The notes under the pieces: model-generated | Told to the model about the DNA's origin: nothing | The model's input: the letters and a program-made list of their open reading frames with translations, nothing else | The model's database searches: none | Assembly (NCBI RefSeq): GCF_947500405.1 | Contig: NZ_CANMRY010000002.1 | Span: forward strand, 124,001-188,000 | Source: an uncultured Maribacter sp. | GTDB lineage: Bacteria > Bacteroidota > Bacteroidia > Flavobacteriales > Flavobacteriaceae | Direction of reading: 5' to 3' | Length of the DNA stretch: 64,000 bases | In this document: one piece after another, positions 43,831 through 54,106 of the stretch | Layout: every line of letters starts with the position of its first letter | Numbering within the stretch: the first letter of the stretch is position 1 | Position numbers and translations under genes: made by a program

Positions 43831-44367
43831 ATGCCAAACACGGAGAATGACAAAAATTTAAAGTTGTTTTTTAATAACGAATATGTTTCGTTAAAGGCAT
43901 ATGTACACTCTAAAATTAAGGACACAACAGATCGTGATGCAGAAGATATTATACAAGAAGTAGCTTTAAAACTTTTTTCTAGAACCGATAATTCTTCTCC
44001 TATTACTAACATTACAGGTTTTGTTTACCGCGCTATAAAAAATAAAATTATAGATACTATGCGAACCAAAACTAAAAGAATGTCTTTTGAGGAGCAAACT
44101 GAATTGAAACTACTAGAATTTTCGGAGCTTTTCTATGAAAATTCCTCTGATATATATTCAGACACTATTAAAATAGAACTAAAAAAAGCAATTAGTAATC
44201 TAAAACCCGAATATCAAAGCATTTTAATTGCTGTAGATTTTGAAGGATACAATTATAAAGAAATAGCAAATGAAACAGGAATACCTATAGGAACGCTAAT
44301 GTCTAGAAGACATAGAGCATTATCCATATTAGCAAAAAAATTAGAAACTAAAAGACATATAAATTAA
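43831..44367 (+). CDS. ECF-type sigma factor
   Basis: The 178-residue protein shows region 2 (LKAYVHSKIKDTTDRDAEDI with IIQEVALKLFSR) and region 4 (LKPEYQSILIAVDFEGYNYK, then EIANETGIPIGTLMSRRHRA). These are typical of ECF sigma factors. The central linker is acidic (YENSSDIYSDTI). A 137-residue membrane protein follows after 11 bases and is a candidate regulator. Confidence 0.92.
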   Translation: MPNTENDKNLKLFFNNEYVSLKAYVHSKIKDTTDRDAEDIIQEVALKLFSRTDNSSPITNITGFVYRAIKNKIIDTMRTKTKRMSFEEQTELKLLEFSELFYENSSDIYSDTIKIELKKAISNLKPEYQSILIAVDFEGYNYKEIANETGIPIGTLMSRRHRALSILAKKLETKRHIN

Positions 44368-44378
44368 AAAAATAAATT

Positions 44379-44792
44379 ATGGAACAGTATATAAAACATA
44401 AAATTAGAAGTAAAAATATAGGAACAATAATTGGTTGGGTTATTTTTGGAATATTTGCCGCAATAGCCCTTGCCATTCTCTTAGGCTACGGAATAATGTG
44501 GCTCTGGAACTGGCTAATGCCAGAACTTTTTGGTCTCGCTACAATTGGGTACTGGCAAGCTATTGGGTTATTTGCACTTTCTAAAATTCTTATAGGTAGT
44601 ATTGGTTGTGGTAGCAGCTCTAGCTCATCCAGCAGTAAAAAAAATAAGTCTTCTTCGGATAAGGAGGATATGAACTGTAATGACTTTTCTAAATGGAAAC
44701 AATATGACAAATTCTGGAAAGAAGAAGGAGAAAGTGCTTTTAACTCTTATTTAAACAAAGATTCTGTAGATAAAGAGCAGTCAGAAAAATAA
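44379..44792 (+). CDS. Membrane protein partner of the ECF sigma factor (137 residues)
   Basis: The protein has two membrane helices: residues about 16-40 (IGWVIFGIFAAIALAILLGY) and about 60-80 (YWQAIGLFALSKILIGSIG). A Ser-rich stretch (GCGSSSSSSSSKKNKSSS) and a charged tail follow (NCNDFSKWKQYDKFWKEEGE). I do not recognise a family. The spacing of 11 bases from the sigma gene and shared direction suggest that it controls the sigma factor, but there is no zinc-finger anti-sigma motif. Confidence 0.7.
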   Translation: MEQYIKHKIRSKNIGTIIGWVIFGIFAAIALAILLGYGIMWLWNWLMPELFGLATIGYWQAIGLFALSKILIGSIGCGSSSSSSSSKKNKSSSDKEDMNCNDFSKWKQYDKFWKEEGESAFNSYLNKDSVDKEQSEK

Positions 44793-44818
44793 TATATGTT
44801 AAAAAAACGTAAAACTTT

Positions 44819-44846
44819 GGAAACTTTTAATGTTTTTAAAGTTTCC
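44819..44846. promoter_or_regulatory. Dyad upstream of TetR efflux operon, candidate operator
   Basis: GGAAACTTT (44819-44827) and AAAGTTTCC (44838-44846) form a perfect 9-base inverted repeat with a 10-base spacer. It lies immediately before a -7-like TATATTTG (44853-44860) and 23 bases upstream of the TetR start. The position suits a TetR-family operator. Confidence 0.5.
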
Positions 44847-44868
44847 TTGACTTATATTTGCCCCTTGT

Positions 44869-45474
44869 ATGAAAGAAAAGATTCTAGAAAAAGCGACTGA
44901 TATGTTTTTAAACTACGGTTTTAAAAGCGTTACGATGGATGATTTAGCACAGGAAATGGCTATTTCTAAAAAAACTATTTATTCTCATTTTAAAAATAAA
45001 ACGGACTTAGTAAATGAAATTACTTTATCCTTATTTTGTTCTGTATCGGAAGGGATTGATGCTATATGTGCATTAGAAAAAAATCCTATTGAAGAGCTTT
45101 ATGAAATAAAGAAGTTTGTTTTACTACACTTAAAAGGAGATAAAACTTCTCCGCAATATCAATTACAAAAATACTATCCCAAAATACATGACTCTATAAA
45201 ACAAAAGCATTTTGAAGTCATGAATGAGTGTGTAATTGTTAATATAAAAAGAGGCCTAGAAATGGGTATTTATAGAGAAAACCTAAATATAGACTTTATT
45301 TCAAGAATATATTTCTCTGGAGTAACAAGTATTAAAGACTTAAATCTTTTTCCATCAAAAAGCTTTAGTCCAGCTAAACTTATGAATGAATATTTAGAAT
45401 ACCATTTAAGAGGTATTGTAACACCAAAAGGAAGAAAAATATTAAATACAATCATCAATTCAAATCAAGATTAA
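44869..45474 (+). CDS. TetR-family transcriptional regulator
   Basis: The 201-residue protein has an N-terminal helix-turn-helix of the TetR type (residues about 4-48: ILEKATDMFLNYGFKSVTMD, DLAQEMAISKKTIYSHFKNK). The C-terminal ligand-binding domain is all-helical. It heads an operon with tolC-, MFP- and RND-type genes; its stop directly precedes the TolC ATG. It probably represses this operon through the dyad just upstream until an inducer binds. Confidence 0.92.
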   Translation: MKEKILEKATDMFLNYGFKSVTMDDLAQEMAISKKTIYSHFKNKTDLVNEITLSLFCSVSEGIDAICALEKNPIEELYEIKKFVLLHLKGDKTSPQYQLQKYYPKIHDSIKQKHFEVMNECVIVNIKRGLEMGIYRENLNIDFISRIYFSGVTSIKDLNLFPSKSFSPAKLMNEYLEYHLRGIVTPKGRKILNTIINSNQD

Positions 45475-46815
45475 ATGCAAGCTAAATTCGTATTATTATT
45501 AACCATAGTTCTGTGCAATATAGGACTAGCACAAGAGAAAACATATAGCTTTACGTTAGACGAGGCTGTATCTTTTGCTCTAGAAAACAACTACAGCGCC
45601 ATAAATGCAAGTAGAGATATTATTGCTGCGCAAAAACAAAAATGGGAAACCATTGCTAGTGGGTTACCACAAATTAATGGTTCTATAAGTTATCAAAACC
45701 AACTAAAACAACCTGTATCCTTAATTCCTGGAGAATTTGCTGGTGGTGCTCCTGGCACTTTTGTTCCTATTGTTTTTGGACAAGCGCAAACAGCAACTGC
45801 AACCGCCACATTATCACAACAAATTTTTGATGGCTCTTATATAGTTGGCGTTCAAGCTGCTAAAGTCTTTTTAAACTATTCTGCAAACAACAAAGAAAAA
45901 AGTAATTTAGATATTCGTAAAGCTACAACAGAAGCTTATGGGAATGTTTTATTAGCACAAGAGAGTGTTGCTATTTTAGAAAAAAATAAAGAAACGCTTG
46001 CTAAAACATTGTTCGAAACTACTAAAATATTTGAAAACGGATTAGAAGAAGAAGAAAGTGTAGAGCAGTTACAGATTACATTATCCTCTGTAGACAATCA
46101 ATTAAAAAATGCGGTACGTCTTAAAGATATTACATTGCAAATGTTAAATTTAGTTATGGGGATTTCTATAGATGCGCCAACCCAATTAGAAGACAGTTTA
46201 GATATCTTAACCGAAAATCAAATTAAGTTTGATTTACTAGAAACAGATTTAACGATAGAAAATAATGTAGATTATAAACTTGCTACTAATTTTAATCAGC
46301 AACGTTTTTACGAGCACAAGCTTGCAAAAAGTAGAGCTTTACCTAGTCTAAATGCTTTTGTTAATTATGGTACCTCAGCTTTTTCTGATGAGTTTAATTT
46401 TTTTAATAGCGAACAAAAATGGTACAATTCTTCTATACTTGGAGTAGATTTAAATATTCCTATTTTTAGTTCCTTAAAAAGAAGCGCAAGCACACAACGC
46501 GCTAAAATAGAATTAGAAAAAGCAAAGACCCAACTACAGGAAGCAGAACAACAGATACGCTTACAGTTAGCTAACGCTAAGAGTAATTATTTACTTGCTA
46601 TAGAAAATTACCAGACTACAAAAGACAACTTAAGTTTAGCAGAGAGAATAGAGAAAAAAAATCAAATAAAATATTTTGAAGGGTTGGCTACTAGTTTTGA
46701 GCTTAGACAAGCACAAACACAACTATATAGTACACAACAGGAATATCTACAATCCATGATAGAAGTTATAAATAAAAAAACCGAGTTAGAAATTATTCTT
46801 AATACACAATCATAA
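45475..46815 (+). CDS. TolC-family outer-membrane efflux channel
   Basis: The 446-residue protein has a signal peptide (to about LAQEK, residue 21) and the duplicated helical-hairpin structure of outer-membrane efflux proteins. The two repeats cover about 25-230 and 240-440 (DEAVSFALENNYSAINASRD, later RALPSLNAFVNYG). It forms the trimeric exit channel of the RND pump encoded by the next two genes. It starts immediately after the TetR stop. Confidence 0.92.
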   Translation: MQAKFVLLLTIVLCNIGLAQEKTYSFTLDEAVSFALENNYSAINASRDIIAAQKQKWETIASGLPQINGSISYQNQLKQPVSLIPGEFAGGAPGTFVPIVFGQAQTATATATLSQQIFDGSYIVGVQAAKVFLNYSANNKEKSNLDIRKATTEAYGNVLLAQESVAILEKNKETLAKTLFETTKIFENGLEEEESVEQLQITLSSVDNQLKNAVRLKDITLQMLNLVMGISIDAPTQLEDSLDILTENQIKFDLLETDLTIENNVDYKLATNFNQQRFYEHKLAKSRALPSLNAFVNYGTSAFSDEFNFFNSEQKWYNSSILGVDLNIPIFSSLKRSASTQRAKIELEKAKTQLQEAEQQIRLQLANAKSNYLLAIENYQTTKDNLSLAERIEKKNQIKYFEGLATSFELRQAQTQLYSTQQEYLQSMIEVINKKTELEIILNTQS

Positions 46816-46846
46816 TCAAAAAACATCCAATACTAAATCACATCAA

Positions 46847-48022
46847 ATGAAAAAAATATATTCATTATTAGCAATAACTTTCCTTTTAACTGCATGTGGA
46901 GGAGGTAATAAAAAATCTGTTGAAGATATAATAGCAACAGATAATCTAGAAACAATTAGAGAAAAGAAGGTAGAATTAGATGCATCTGTCAAAGAAATGA
47001 CTGCGCAGCTAAAACAATTAGAAACAAAAATAAAAGAACTAGACCCTCTTGAGAAAATTCCTTTAATAACAACTTTTGCCACAAAAGAAGCTATTTTTAC
47101 GCATTATGTAGAATTGCAAGGTAGTGTAAACACTAAACAGAATTTGGTAATTTATCCTGAATACTCTGGTATTTTAACTACAGTATATGTTAAAGAAGGG
47201 CAACACGTTCGCAAAGGACAAATTTTAGCTAAGATTGATGATGGAGGATTAAGTCAGCAATTAGCACAATTAAAAATTCAGACAGATTTAGCTAAGACTA
47301 CTTTTGAACGTCAAAAACGTTTATGGGAACAAAAGATTGGAAGCGAAATTCAATATTTACAATCTAAAACTAGTTATGAAACACAGCAACAAGCTGTAAG
47401 CCAAATGGAACAACAAGTAAGTAAAACTATTGTTAGAGCTCCATTTACTGGCTCTATTGATGATGTTATTACAGACCAAGGTAGTGTTGTACTCCCTGGA
47501 CAATCTCCCCTATTTAGAATTGTAAACTTAAAAGACATGTATATTGAAACTGATGTTCCTGAGAGTTATATTTCTAATGTTACCAAAGGTAAAGATGTAC
47601 TAGTAGAATTCCCTATCCTTGGAGAAACTATGAATGCTAAAGTTCGCCAAGCAGGTAATTTCATTAATCCAGCAAATAGAACTTTTAAGGCAGAGATTGC
47701 TATTAGTAATAAGGATAATACCATTAAACCAAATCTTACAGCTAAATTAAAAATTAACGATTACACTAATAACAAAGCTATACTAATACCTCAAAGTATT
47801 ATTTCTGAAAATGCACAAGGACAGCAATATGTATATACAATATCAGACAAATCTAGTACTACTGCAAAAGCAAAACGTGTTATTATTACGACAGGAAAAA
47901 CGCAAGGTGATTATATAGAAGTTTTATCTGGCATTAAAAATAATGAGGAAATTATTGACGAAGGTGCTCGTAGTGTAAAAGACGGTCAGGATGTAAAAAT
48001 TCTTGCAATAGATGCTAACTAA
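46847..48022 (+). CDS. RND efflux periplasmic adaptor (membrane fusion lipoprotein)
   Basis: The 391-residue protein has a lipoprotein signal (LLTAC, Cys17) and a coiled coil at about 20-65. The biotinyl-lipoyl-like domain is GILTTVYVKEGQHVRKGQIL near 118-137, and the hairpin (about 140-195) and beta-barrel (about 210-300) follow. A membrane-proximal domain ends the protein (SIISENAQGQQYVYTI onward). It links the TolC-like channel to the RND pump. The gap to tolC is 31 bases and to the pump gene 19 bases. Confidence 0.93.
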   Translation: MKKIYSLLAITFLLTACGGGNKKSVEDIIATDNLETIREKKVELDASVKEMTAQLKQLETKIKELDPLEKIPLITTFATKEAIFTHYVELQGSVNTKQNLVIYPEYSGILTTVYVKEGQHVRKGQILAKIDDGGLSQQLAQLKIQTDLAKTTFERQKRLWEQKIGSEIQYLQSKTSYETQQQAVSQMEQQVSKTIVRAPFTGSIDDVITDQGSVVLPGQSPLFRIVNLKDMYIETDVPESYISNVTKGKDVLVEFPILGETMNAKVRQAGNFINPANRTFKAEIAISNKDNTIKPNLTAKLKINDYTNNKAILIPQSIISENAQGQQYVYTISDKSSTTAKAKRVIITTGKTQGDYIEVLSGIKNNEEIIDEGARSVKDGQDVKILAIDAN

Positions 48023-48041
48023 TCTTAAAGACTAAAAAGCA

Positions 48042-51000
48042 ATGACAAAAGATAAAAAAAAGAAAAAAGTAGATAAAGATTTTGCTTTATCTTCTTGGGC
48101 AATTAACAACCAAACTACTATGTATGTGTTAATTGCATTGATACTCTTTCTTGGAGCCGGAGCATATTTTAGTATGGCCAGAGAAAATTTTCCAGAAATT
48201 AAAGAAACTAAAATATACATTAGCTCTGTTTATCCTGGAAATACCGCAGAAGATATAGAAAAGTTAATAACAGACCCGATTGAAGACAAACTAAAAACAG
48301 TAAGTAATGTAATTGAAATTACATCAACCTCGCAGGAAGATTATTCTATTGTGGTGGTAGAGTTTGATGAAAATATTTCTGTTGAAGCTGCAAAACAAAA
48401 AATAAAAGACGAAGTAGATACAGAAACATCTGGGGAAGATTGGCCTACTTTTAACGGGGCCAAAGTAGAACCAAACATCTTCGATTTAAGTATGTCTGAA
48501 GAGGTTGCCATTCTTAACATTAATATTTCTGGAGATTATCCTGTAGATAAACTTAAAGAATATGGAGAATATTTAGAAGATGAAATAGAAAGTTTATCCG
48601 AAATTAAGCAAGTAGATATTCGTGGCGCACAGGAAAAAGAAGTAGAAGTTGCCGTAGATATTTACAAGATGATGGCTGCTCAAGTTAGTTTTGATGATAT
48701 CATTAATACTATTAGTCAGGGAAATATGACTATGTCTGCAGGTAATTTAATTTCTAGTGGACAAAGAAGAACTATTAGAATTATTGGAGAAATTGAAAAT
48801 CCAATTGAGCTAGAAAATTTTGTAGTAAAATCTGAAAATGACAATCCAATATACTTAAAAGATGTAGCCATAATTACCTTTAAAGATGAAGATAAAACTA
48901 CATATGCAAGAGAATTTGGACAAGAAGTTGTTATGCTCGATGTTAAAAAGCGCGCAGGAGAAAATATGGTTGCTGCTGCCGATCAAATTAGAGATATTGT
49001 AGAAGATGCAATAGAAAATGTTTTTCCACCAAACTTAAAAGTTACTATTGCCAATGACCAATCTTCTAAAACTATTGGTCAAGTAGACGATTTGGTAAAC
49101 AATATCATATTTGGTATTATTCTAGTTGTAACGGTTTTAATGTTCTTTTTAGGGTTTAAAAACGCATTATTTGTTGGTTTTGCAATACCTATGTCTATGT
49201 TCATGTCGCTTATGATATTAGATATGTTAGGGTATACTATGAATACTATGATTCTATTTGGTCTTATTATGGGACTTGGAATGCTTGTAGATAATGGTAT
49301 TGTGGTTGTAGAAAATGTTTACCGTTTAATGGAGGAAGAGGGCTTAAGCAGACTACAAGCTGCAAAAAAAGGAATTGGTGAAATTGCATTTCCAATTATA
49401 ATCTCAACAGCTACAACAGTTGCTGCTTTTATACCATTAGGGTTATGGCCAGGAGTTATGGGGCAATTCATGATTTATTTTCCAATAACACTTTCCGTAG
49501 TATTAGGTTCTTCATTATTTGTTGCCATTTTCTTTAACTCTGTTATGGTATCGCAGTTTATGACAACCGAAGATAAAGACATGCCATTAAAGCAAATAAT
49601 AAGAATTTCTGCAATTATGGGTGGTATAGGTATCCTTATATTCCTTATAGGAGGAAGTTACAGAGGCTTAGGAACGTTAATGATTGTTACCGTAATTATG
49701 TTATGGGCATATCGTATGTTTTTAAGAGGGTGGGCTAATGGCTTCCAAAATAAAATTCTTCCAAAATGGGAGCGTTCTTATGAAAAACTACTTCGATTTG
49801 CACTAAATGGTAAAAAACCCATTGTTATAACTATTGGAACTTTTCTTTTACTTATCATAGCTTTTATGGGGTTTGGGGCATCTGTAGGAAGCCAACGAAC
49901 AAAAGTAGAATTCTTTCCAGATACCACTGCAAACCAAATAATAGTTTATATTGAATATCCTGAAGGGACCGATATTAAGAAAACAAATGCTATTACTAAA
50001 GATATAGAGGAAAGAGTTTATAAAATAATAAATGACCCTTTTTATATTAAAGATGGGTTTAATTTCTTAACAGAAAGTGCTGTTTCTCAAGTTGGTGAAG
50101 GAGCCGGAAACCCACAAACAGATGGAGGTTCCGCTGCAGAAATGCCACACCGTGGCAAAATTACTGCCACCATGCGTGAGTATAAATATAGAGACGGAGT
50201 AGATAGTAATGAACTTCTTAAAAAAATACAATTAGGGTTAAAAAACATTTATCCAGGTATTGCTATTTCTGTAGAAAAAGATGCTGCTGGTCCGCCAGCA
50301 GGATACCCGATAAACCTAGAGCTTGAAGGTGAAGATTATTCTGAGTTAATTGTAACTGCAGAAAAAATGAAAGATTACATTAATTCTAAAAATATTCAAG
50401 GTATTGATGAATTAAAGATTGATGTAAATAAGTCCAAACCTTCTATGGAAGTTGTTGTTGACAGAAAAAAGGCAGGAGAACTTGGTGTAAATTCTGGTCA
50501 AGTTGGGCAACAATTACGTAACTCTATTTTTGGTTCTAAGGCAGGTATATATAAAAAAGATGGGGAAGATTATGATATTTATGTTCGTTTTAATAAAGAA
50601 AACAGGTATAACACAAGTGCTATTTTTAATCAAAAAATAACATTTAGAGATATGGCTTCTGGCCAAATAAAAGAAATTCCTGTTTCTGCAGTAACTAAAC
50701 ATAAAAACAACTCTGGTTTTAGTGCAATTAAACACAGAGATGTAAAACGTGTTGTAACACTTTATTCTGCTCTTGCACCAGGGTACACAGATGCTGGAGC
50801 AATAGTATCTCAGATACAAAATGAAATGCTGAGTTTCACAGAAAAACCAGACACTGTAAAAATTGACTATACAGGACAAATAGAAGAGCAAACGAAGCAA
50901 ATGAACTTCTTAATGGGGGCTTTCTTTACTGGTTTAGCATTAATTTTCTTTATCCTAATTTTTCAATTTAATTCCGTTTCTAAACCAGGAATTATAATGA

Positions 51001-51557
51001 TTGCAATATTCTTAAGTTTAATAGGAGTATTTGGAGGTATCGTAGCTACAGGAAGTTCTTTTGTAATTATGATGACTATGATGGGGATTATATCTTTGGC
51101 GGGTATTGTAGTAAATAACGGTGTAGTATTACTAGATTATACACAATTATTAATTGACAGAAAGAAAGTAGAGCATGATCTAGAAGACAATGAATATATA
51201 GAAAAAGGAGAACTTTTGGAAGCTATTATTAAAGGTGGTAAAGCACGTCTAAGACCGGTATTACTAACCGCAATTACTACTATTCTAGGGTTAATTCCCT
51301 TAGCAACTGGTTTAAACATTAACTTCTTTACATTGTTTAGTGAATTTAATCCTCATATATATGTAGGTGGTGATAATGTTGTGTTTTGGGGACCTCTTGC
51401 TTGGACAGTTATATACGGACTCTTTGTTGCAACGTTCTTAACTCTAATTGTAGTTCCTATTCTGTTTTATTTAATAACCAGGTTTAAAATGTGGCTATAC
51501 AAAAACAGAGCAGCTAAATACACAAAGGAATTACCTAAACACGCTGTTAATCCGTAA
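48042..51557 (+). CDS. RND efflux pump of the AcrB/HAE type
   Basis: The 1171-residue inner-membrane pump has twelve predicted helices and two large periplasmic loops. The central helix cluster near residues 345-520 includes LVDNGIVVVENVYRLMEEEG, which fits the conserved proton-relay helix region. The second cluster, with the VVNNGVVLLDYTQLL equivalent, is near 1015-1045. The protein is longer than AcrB and has an N-terminal lysine-rich extension. Substrates cannot be predicted; the linked TetR suggests a drug or toxic lipid role. Confidence 0.93.
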   Translation: MTKDKKKKKVDKDFALSSWAINNQTTMYVLIALILFLGAGAYFSMARENFPEIKETKIYISSVYPGNTAEDIEKLITDPIEDKLKTVSNVIEITSTSQEDYSIVVVEFDENISVEAAKQKIKDEVDTETSGEDWPTFNGAKVEPNIFDLSMSEEVAILNINISGDYPVDKLKEYGEYLEDEIESLSEIKQVDIRGAQEKEVEVAVDIYKMMAAQVSFDDIINTISQGNMTMSAGNLISSGQRRTIRIIGEIENPIELENFVVKSENDNPIYLKDVAIITFKDEDKTTYAREFGQEVVMLDVKKRAGENMVAAADQIRDIVEDAIENVFPPNLKVTIANDQSSKTIGQVDDLVNNIIFGIILVVTVLMFFLGFKNALFVGFAIPMSMFMSLMILDMLGYTMNTMILFGLIMGLGMLVDNGIVVVENVYRLMEEEGLSRLQAAKKGIGEIAFPIIISTATTVAAFIPLGLWPGVMGQFMIYFPITLSVVLGSSLFVAIFFNSVMVSQFMTTEDKDMPLKQIIRISAIMGGIGILIFLIGGSYRGLGTLMIVTVIMLWAYRMFLRGWANGFQNKILPKWERSYEKLLRFALNGKKPIVITIGTFLLLIIAFMGFGASVGSQRTKVEFFPDTTANQIIVYIEYPEGTDIKKTNAITKDIEERVYKIINDPFYIKDGFNFLTESAVSQVGEGAGNPQTDGGSAAEMPHRGKITATMREYKYRDGVDSNELLKKIQLGLKNIYPGIAISVEKDAAGPPAGYPINLELEGEDYSELIVTAEKMKDYINSKNIQGIDELKIDVNKSKPSMEVVVDRKKAGELGVNSGQVGQQLRNSIFGSKAGIYKKDGEDYDIYVRFNKENRYNTSAIFNQKITFRDMASGQIKEIPVSAVTKHKNNSGFSAIKHRDVKRVVTLYSALAPGYTDAGAIVSQIQNEMLSFTEKPDTVKIDYTGQIEEQTKQMNFLMGAFFTGLALIFFILIFQFNSVSKPGIIMIAIFLSLIGVFGGIVATGSSFVIMMTMMGIISLAGIVVNNGVVLLDYTQLLIDRKKVEHDLEDNEYIEKGELLEAIIKGGKARLRPVLLTAITTILGLIPLATGLNINFFTLFSEFNPHIYVGGDNVVFWGPLAWTVIYGLFVATFLTLIVVPILFYLITRFKMWLYKNRAAKYTKELPKHAVNP

Positions 51558-51580
51558 TAAAAATATTCATAAAATGTATA

Positions 51581-51609
51581 AGCCCTTACAAGTAATTCTT
51601 GTAAGGGCT
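51581..51609 (+). terminator. Terminator of the efflux operon
   Basis: A perfect 12-bp stem (51581-51592 with 51598-51609), a 5-base loop and a run of six T after a C. It lies 23 bases past the RND stop. Confidence 0.9.
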
Positions 51610-51629
51610 CTTTTTTAAACACTAATAAA

Positions 51630-51664
51630 AAAGAGCTTACTTATTAGGATAAAGTAAACTCTTT
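51630..51664 (-). terminator. Terminator of the MORN-like gene
   Basis: A 13-bp stem with one G-U wobble on the minus strand (51630-51642 with 51652-51664), followed by a T-run (complement of 51627-51632). Together with the stem at 51581 it closes two convergent transcripts back to back. Confidence 0.8.
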
Positions 51665-51686
51665 ATATTTTAAGTTATAAGAAGCT

Positions 51687-52037
51687 CTATTTATTTAAAA
51701 CAACTGCTTCTGCATTATTCCATTGAATAACATTTGCAATTTGGTTATTAGAATAATCTACTTCACTAAGTCCTTCACCTTTCCAAAAAAACCATTTTCC
51801 AGTTTTTACACCATTTTCATATTGCCCCATAGCAATTTTTTTTCCGTTTTCATTGTACATTTTCCATTCCCCATGTAACTTTTTATCTACAAAATAACCA
51901 GTTTGAGAAACTTCTCCATTATCGTGGTAAAATGTTGCTTTTACTATTTCTCCTTCTATTTCATAAGAAGGGGTTTTATCTTGTGCGTACATACCAACAG
52001 TTGCTATAAGTGCTAAAAAGAAGATTACTTTTTTCAT
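51687..52037 (-). CDS. Exported MORN-repeat-like protein
   Basis: The 116-residue protein has a signal peptide (to about MYAQ, residue 19). It then has MORN-type repeats: ATFYHDNGEVSQTGYFVD, KLHGEWKMYNENGKKIAMGQ, ENGVKTGKWFFWKGEG. Such proteins are often annotated as YwqK-family antitoxin by name alone; with a signal peptide and no partner, that function is not supported here. Its location is periplasmic or exported. It is single and ends in its own terminator. Confidence 0.85.
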   Translation of the reverse strand: MKKVIFFLALIATVGMYAQDKTPSYEIEGEIVKATFYHDNGEVSQTGYFVDKKLHGEWKMYNENGKKIAMGQYENGVKTGKWFFWKGEGLSEVDYSNNQIANVIQWNNAEAVVLNK

Positions 52038-52288
52038 ATTTTATATATTTTAATAAACATTATACTAACATTAACGTTACAAATATAGAAATATTTTACA
52101 CAAAATCAACGAATGCATAACATTTAGTTTACATTAAATTAACATTAAAACAATAAATATCTAATAATCAATGATTTAACTATTCTCGTGCTAATAACAT
52201 TGGTCGGTATAATTAAATAAAAATCCGTTGTAATAAAACCTACTAAATTGCTGATACTTCTTAAATTTGCCCTCAAAAGTAAAATATC

Positions 52289-54043
52289 ATGTATAGGAGT
52301 CATACTTGTGGTGAATTAAGAGAGGAACATATAGAAAATAACATTACCCTATCTGGTTGGGTACATAAAACTAGAGATAAAGGTTTTGTTGTTTGGATAG
52401 ATTTACGTGATCGCTTTGGAATAACCCAACTTATTTTTGATGAAGAAAGAACTTCCAAAGAACTTCTAGAACAAGCTCGTAGTCTTGGAAGAGAGTTTGT
52501 AATTCAGATAAAAGGTACCGTATTAGAAAGAGCTTCTAAAAATGCAAATATCCCAACTGGGAACATAGAAGTATTGGTACAAGAGCTAACTATTCTTAAC
52601 GAATCCAAAACACCTCCTTTTACTATTGAAAATGACACCGATGGTGGAGAAGATATTCGAATGAAATATCGTTACTTAGATATTAGAAGAAATATAGTAA
52701 AGAACAACCTTATATTTAGAAGTAAGGTTTCTATGGAAGTACGCAAGTATCTTTCCGATGGTGGTTTTATAGAAGTAGAAACTCCGTATTTAATTAAATC
52801 TACTCCAGAAGGAGCCAGAGATTTTGTGGTTCCTAGTCGTATGAATGAGGGACAATTTTATGCGCTACCACAATCGCCACAAACGTTTAAGCAATTGCTT
52901 ATGGTTGGTGGCATGGATAAATACTTTCAAATAGTAAAATGTTTTAGAGATGAAGATTTGCGTGCAGATCGCCAGCCAGAATTTACACAGATAGATTGTG
53001 AAATGGCATTTGTAGAACAAGAAGATATTTTAAATGCTTTTGAAGGTTTAACAAAACACCTTTTAAAAGAAATAAAAGGTATAGACATTACTTCTTTCCC
53101 AAGAATGACATATGACAACGCTATGGCTAAGTATGGTAATGATAAACCAGATATTCGTTTTGGGATGGAGTTTGGAGAATTAAACGCTGTTGCACAACAC
53201 AAAGAATTTAATGTTTTTAATACTGCAGAGCTAGTAGTTGGTATAGCAATACCAGGTGCAGCAACCTATACTAGAAAAGAAATAGACAAACTTATAGACT
53301 GGGTACGCAGACCACAAGTAGGTGCTAAGGGAATGGTTTATGTAAAATGTAATGAAGATGGTACTTTTAAATCTTCTGTAGATAAATTCTATGACCAAGA
53401 AGATCTAGCAAACTGGGCAAAAGTTACTGGAGCTAAAGCTGGCGATTTAATTTGTGTACTCTCTGGAGACACCAATGCAACAAGAGCGCAGTTAAGTGCC
53501 TTACGTATGGAAATGGCAGAACGTTTAGACCTACGCAAGCCAGAAGAATTTGCTCCATTATGGGTAATAGATTTTCCTTTATTAGAATTAGATGAAGAAA
53601 CAGGAAACTACCATGCCATGCACCACCCATTTACATCACCAAAACCAGGACAATTAGAATTGTTAGATACCAACCCAGGAGCTGTAAAAGCAAATGCATA
53701 TGATTTGGTACTTAATGGTAATGAAATTGGCGGAGGCTCTATTCGTATTCATGATAAAGAAACGCAAGCAACTATGTTTAAGCATTTAGGTTTTACTCCT
53801 GAAGAGGCAAAAGAACAATTTGGCTTTTTAATGGATGCCTTTCAGTATGGTGCTCCTCCTCATGGTGGTATTGCTTTTGGTTTAGATAGATTAGTTTCTA
53901 TACTAGGCGGACAAGAAACCATAAGAGACTTTATTGCTTTTCCTAAAAACAATAGCGGACGTGATGTTATGATAGATGCTCCTGCTCCTATTGATGATGA
54001 ACAATTAAAAGAACTACGATTACAACTAAACTTAGAGTCTTAA
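52289..54043 (+). CDS. aspS: Aspartate-tRNA ligase
   Basis: The 584-residue class II synthetase has an N-terminal OB-fold anticodon-binding domain (residues about 1-100: [20 protein letters not shown]), class II motif 1, and motif 2 ([20 protein letters not shown]). The bacterial insertion (GAD domain, about 280-400) and motif 3 ([14 protein letters not shown] near 535-550) follow. Length is typical for bacterial AspRS. A -7-like TAAATTTG lies at 52262-52269. It is an essential gene and ends in a clear terminator. Confidence 0.97.
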   Translation: MYRSHTCGELREEHIENNITLSGWVHKTRDKGFVVWIDLRDRFGITQLIFDEERTSKELLEQARSLGREFVIQIKGTVLERASKNANIPTGNIEVLVQELTILNESKTPPFTIENDTDGGEDIRMKYRYLDIRRNIVKNNLIFRSKVSMEVRKYLSDGGFIEVETPYLIKSTPEGARDFVVPSRMNEGQFYALPQSPQTFKQLLMVGGMDKYFQIVKCFRDEDLRADRQPEFTQIDCEMAFVEQEDILNAFEGLTKHLLKEIKGIDITSFPRMTYDNAMAKYGNDKPDIRFGMEFGELNAVAQHKEFNVFNTAELVVGIAIPGAATYTRKEIDKLIDWVRRPQVGAKGMVYVKCNEDGTFKSSVDKFYDQEDLANWAKVTGAKAGDLICVLSGDTNATRAQLSALRMEMAERLDLRKPEEFAPLWVIDFPLLELDEETGNYHAMHHPFTSPKPGQLELLDTNPGAVKANAYDLVLNGNEIGGGSIRIHDKETQATMFKHLGFTPEEAKEQFGFLMDAFQYGAPPHGGIAFGLDRLVSILGGQETIRDFIAFPKNNSGRDVMIDAPAPIDDEQLKELRLQLNLES

Positions 54044-54050
54044 TAATATA

Positions 54051-54074
54051 AAATCCTGCTAATTAGCAGGATTT
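54051..54074 (+). terminator. Terminator of aspS
   Basis: A 10-bp stem (54051-54060 with 54065-54074) around an AATT loop with a following T-run of about eight, 7 bases past the stop. Confidence 0.9.
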
Positions 54075-54106
54075 TTTTTAATACTTTTAAGAAAGGATTT
54101 TTATAA

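Noticed and set aside
51687..52037. Antitoxin function of the MORN-like protein
   Set aside because: The protein has a signal peptide and no toxin-like neighbour, so the database-style antitoxin label is not supported.
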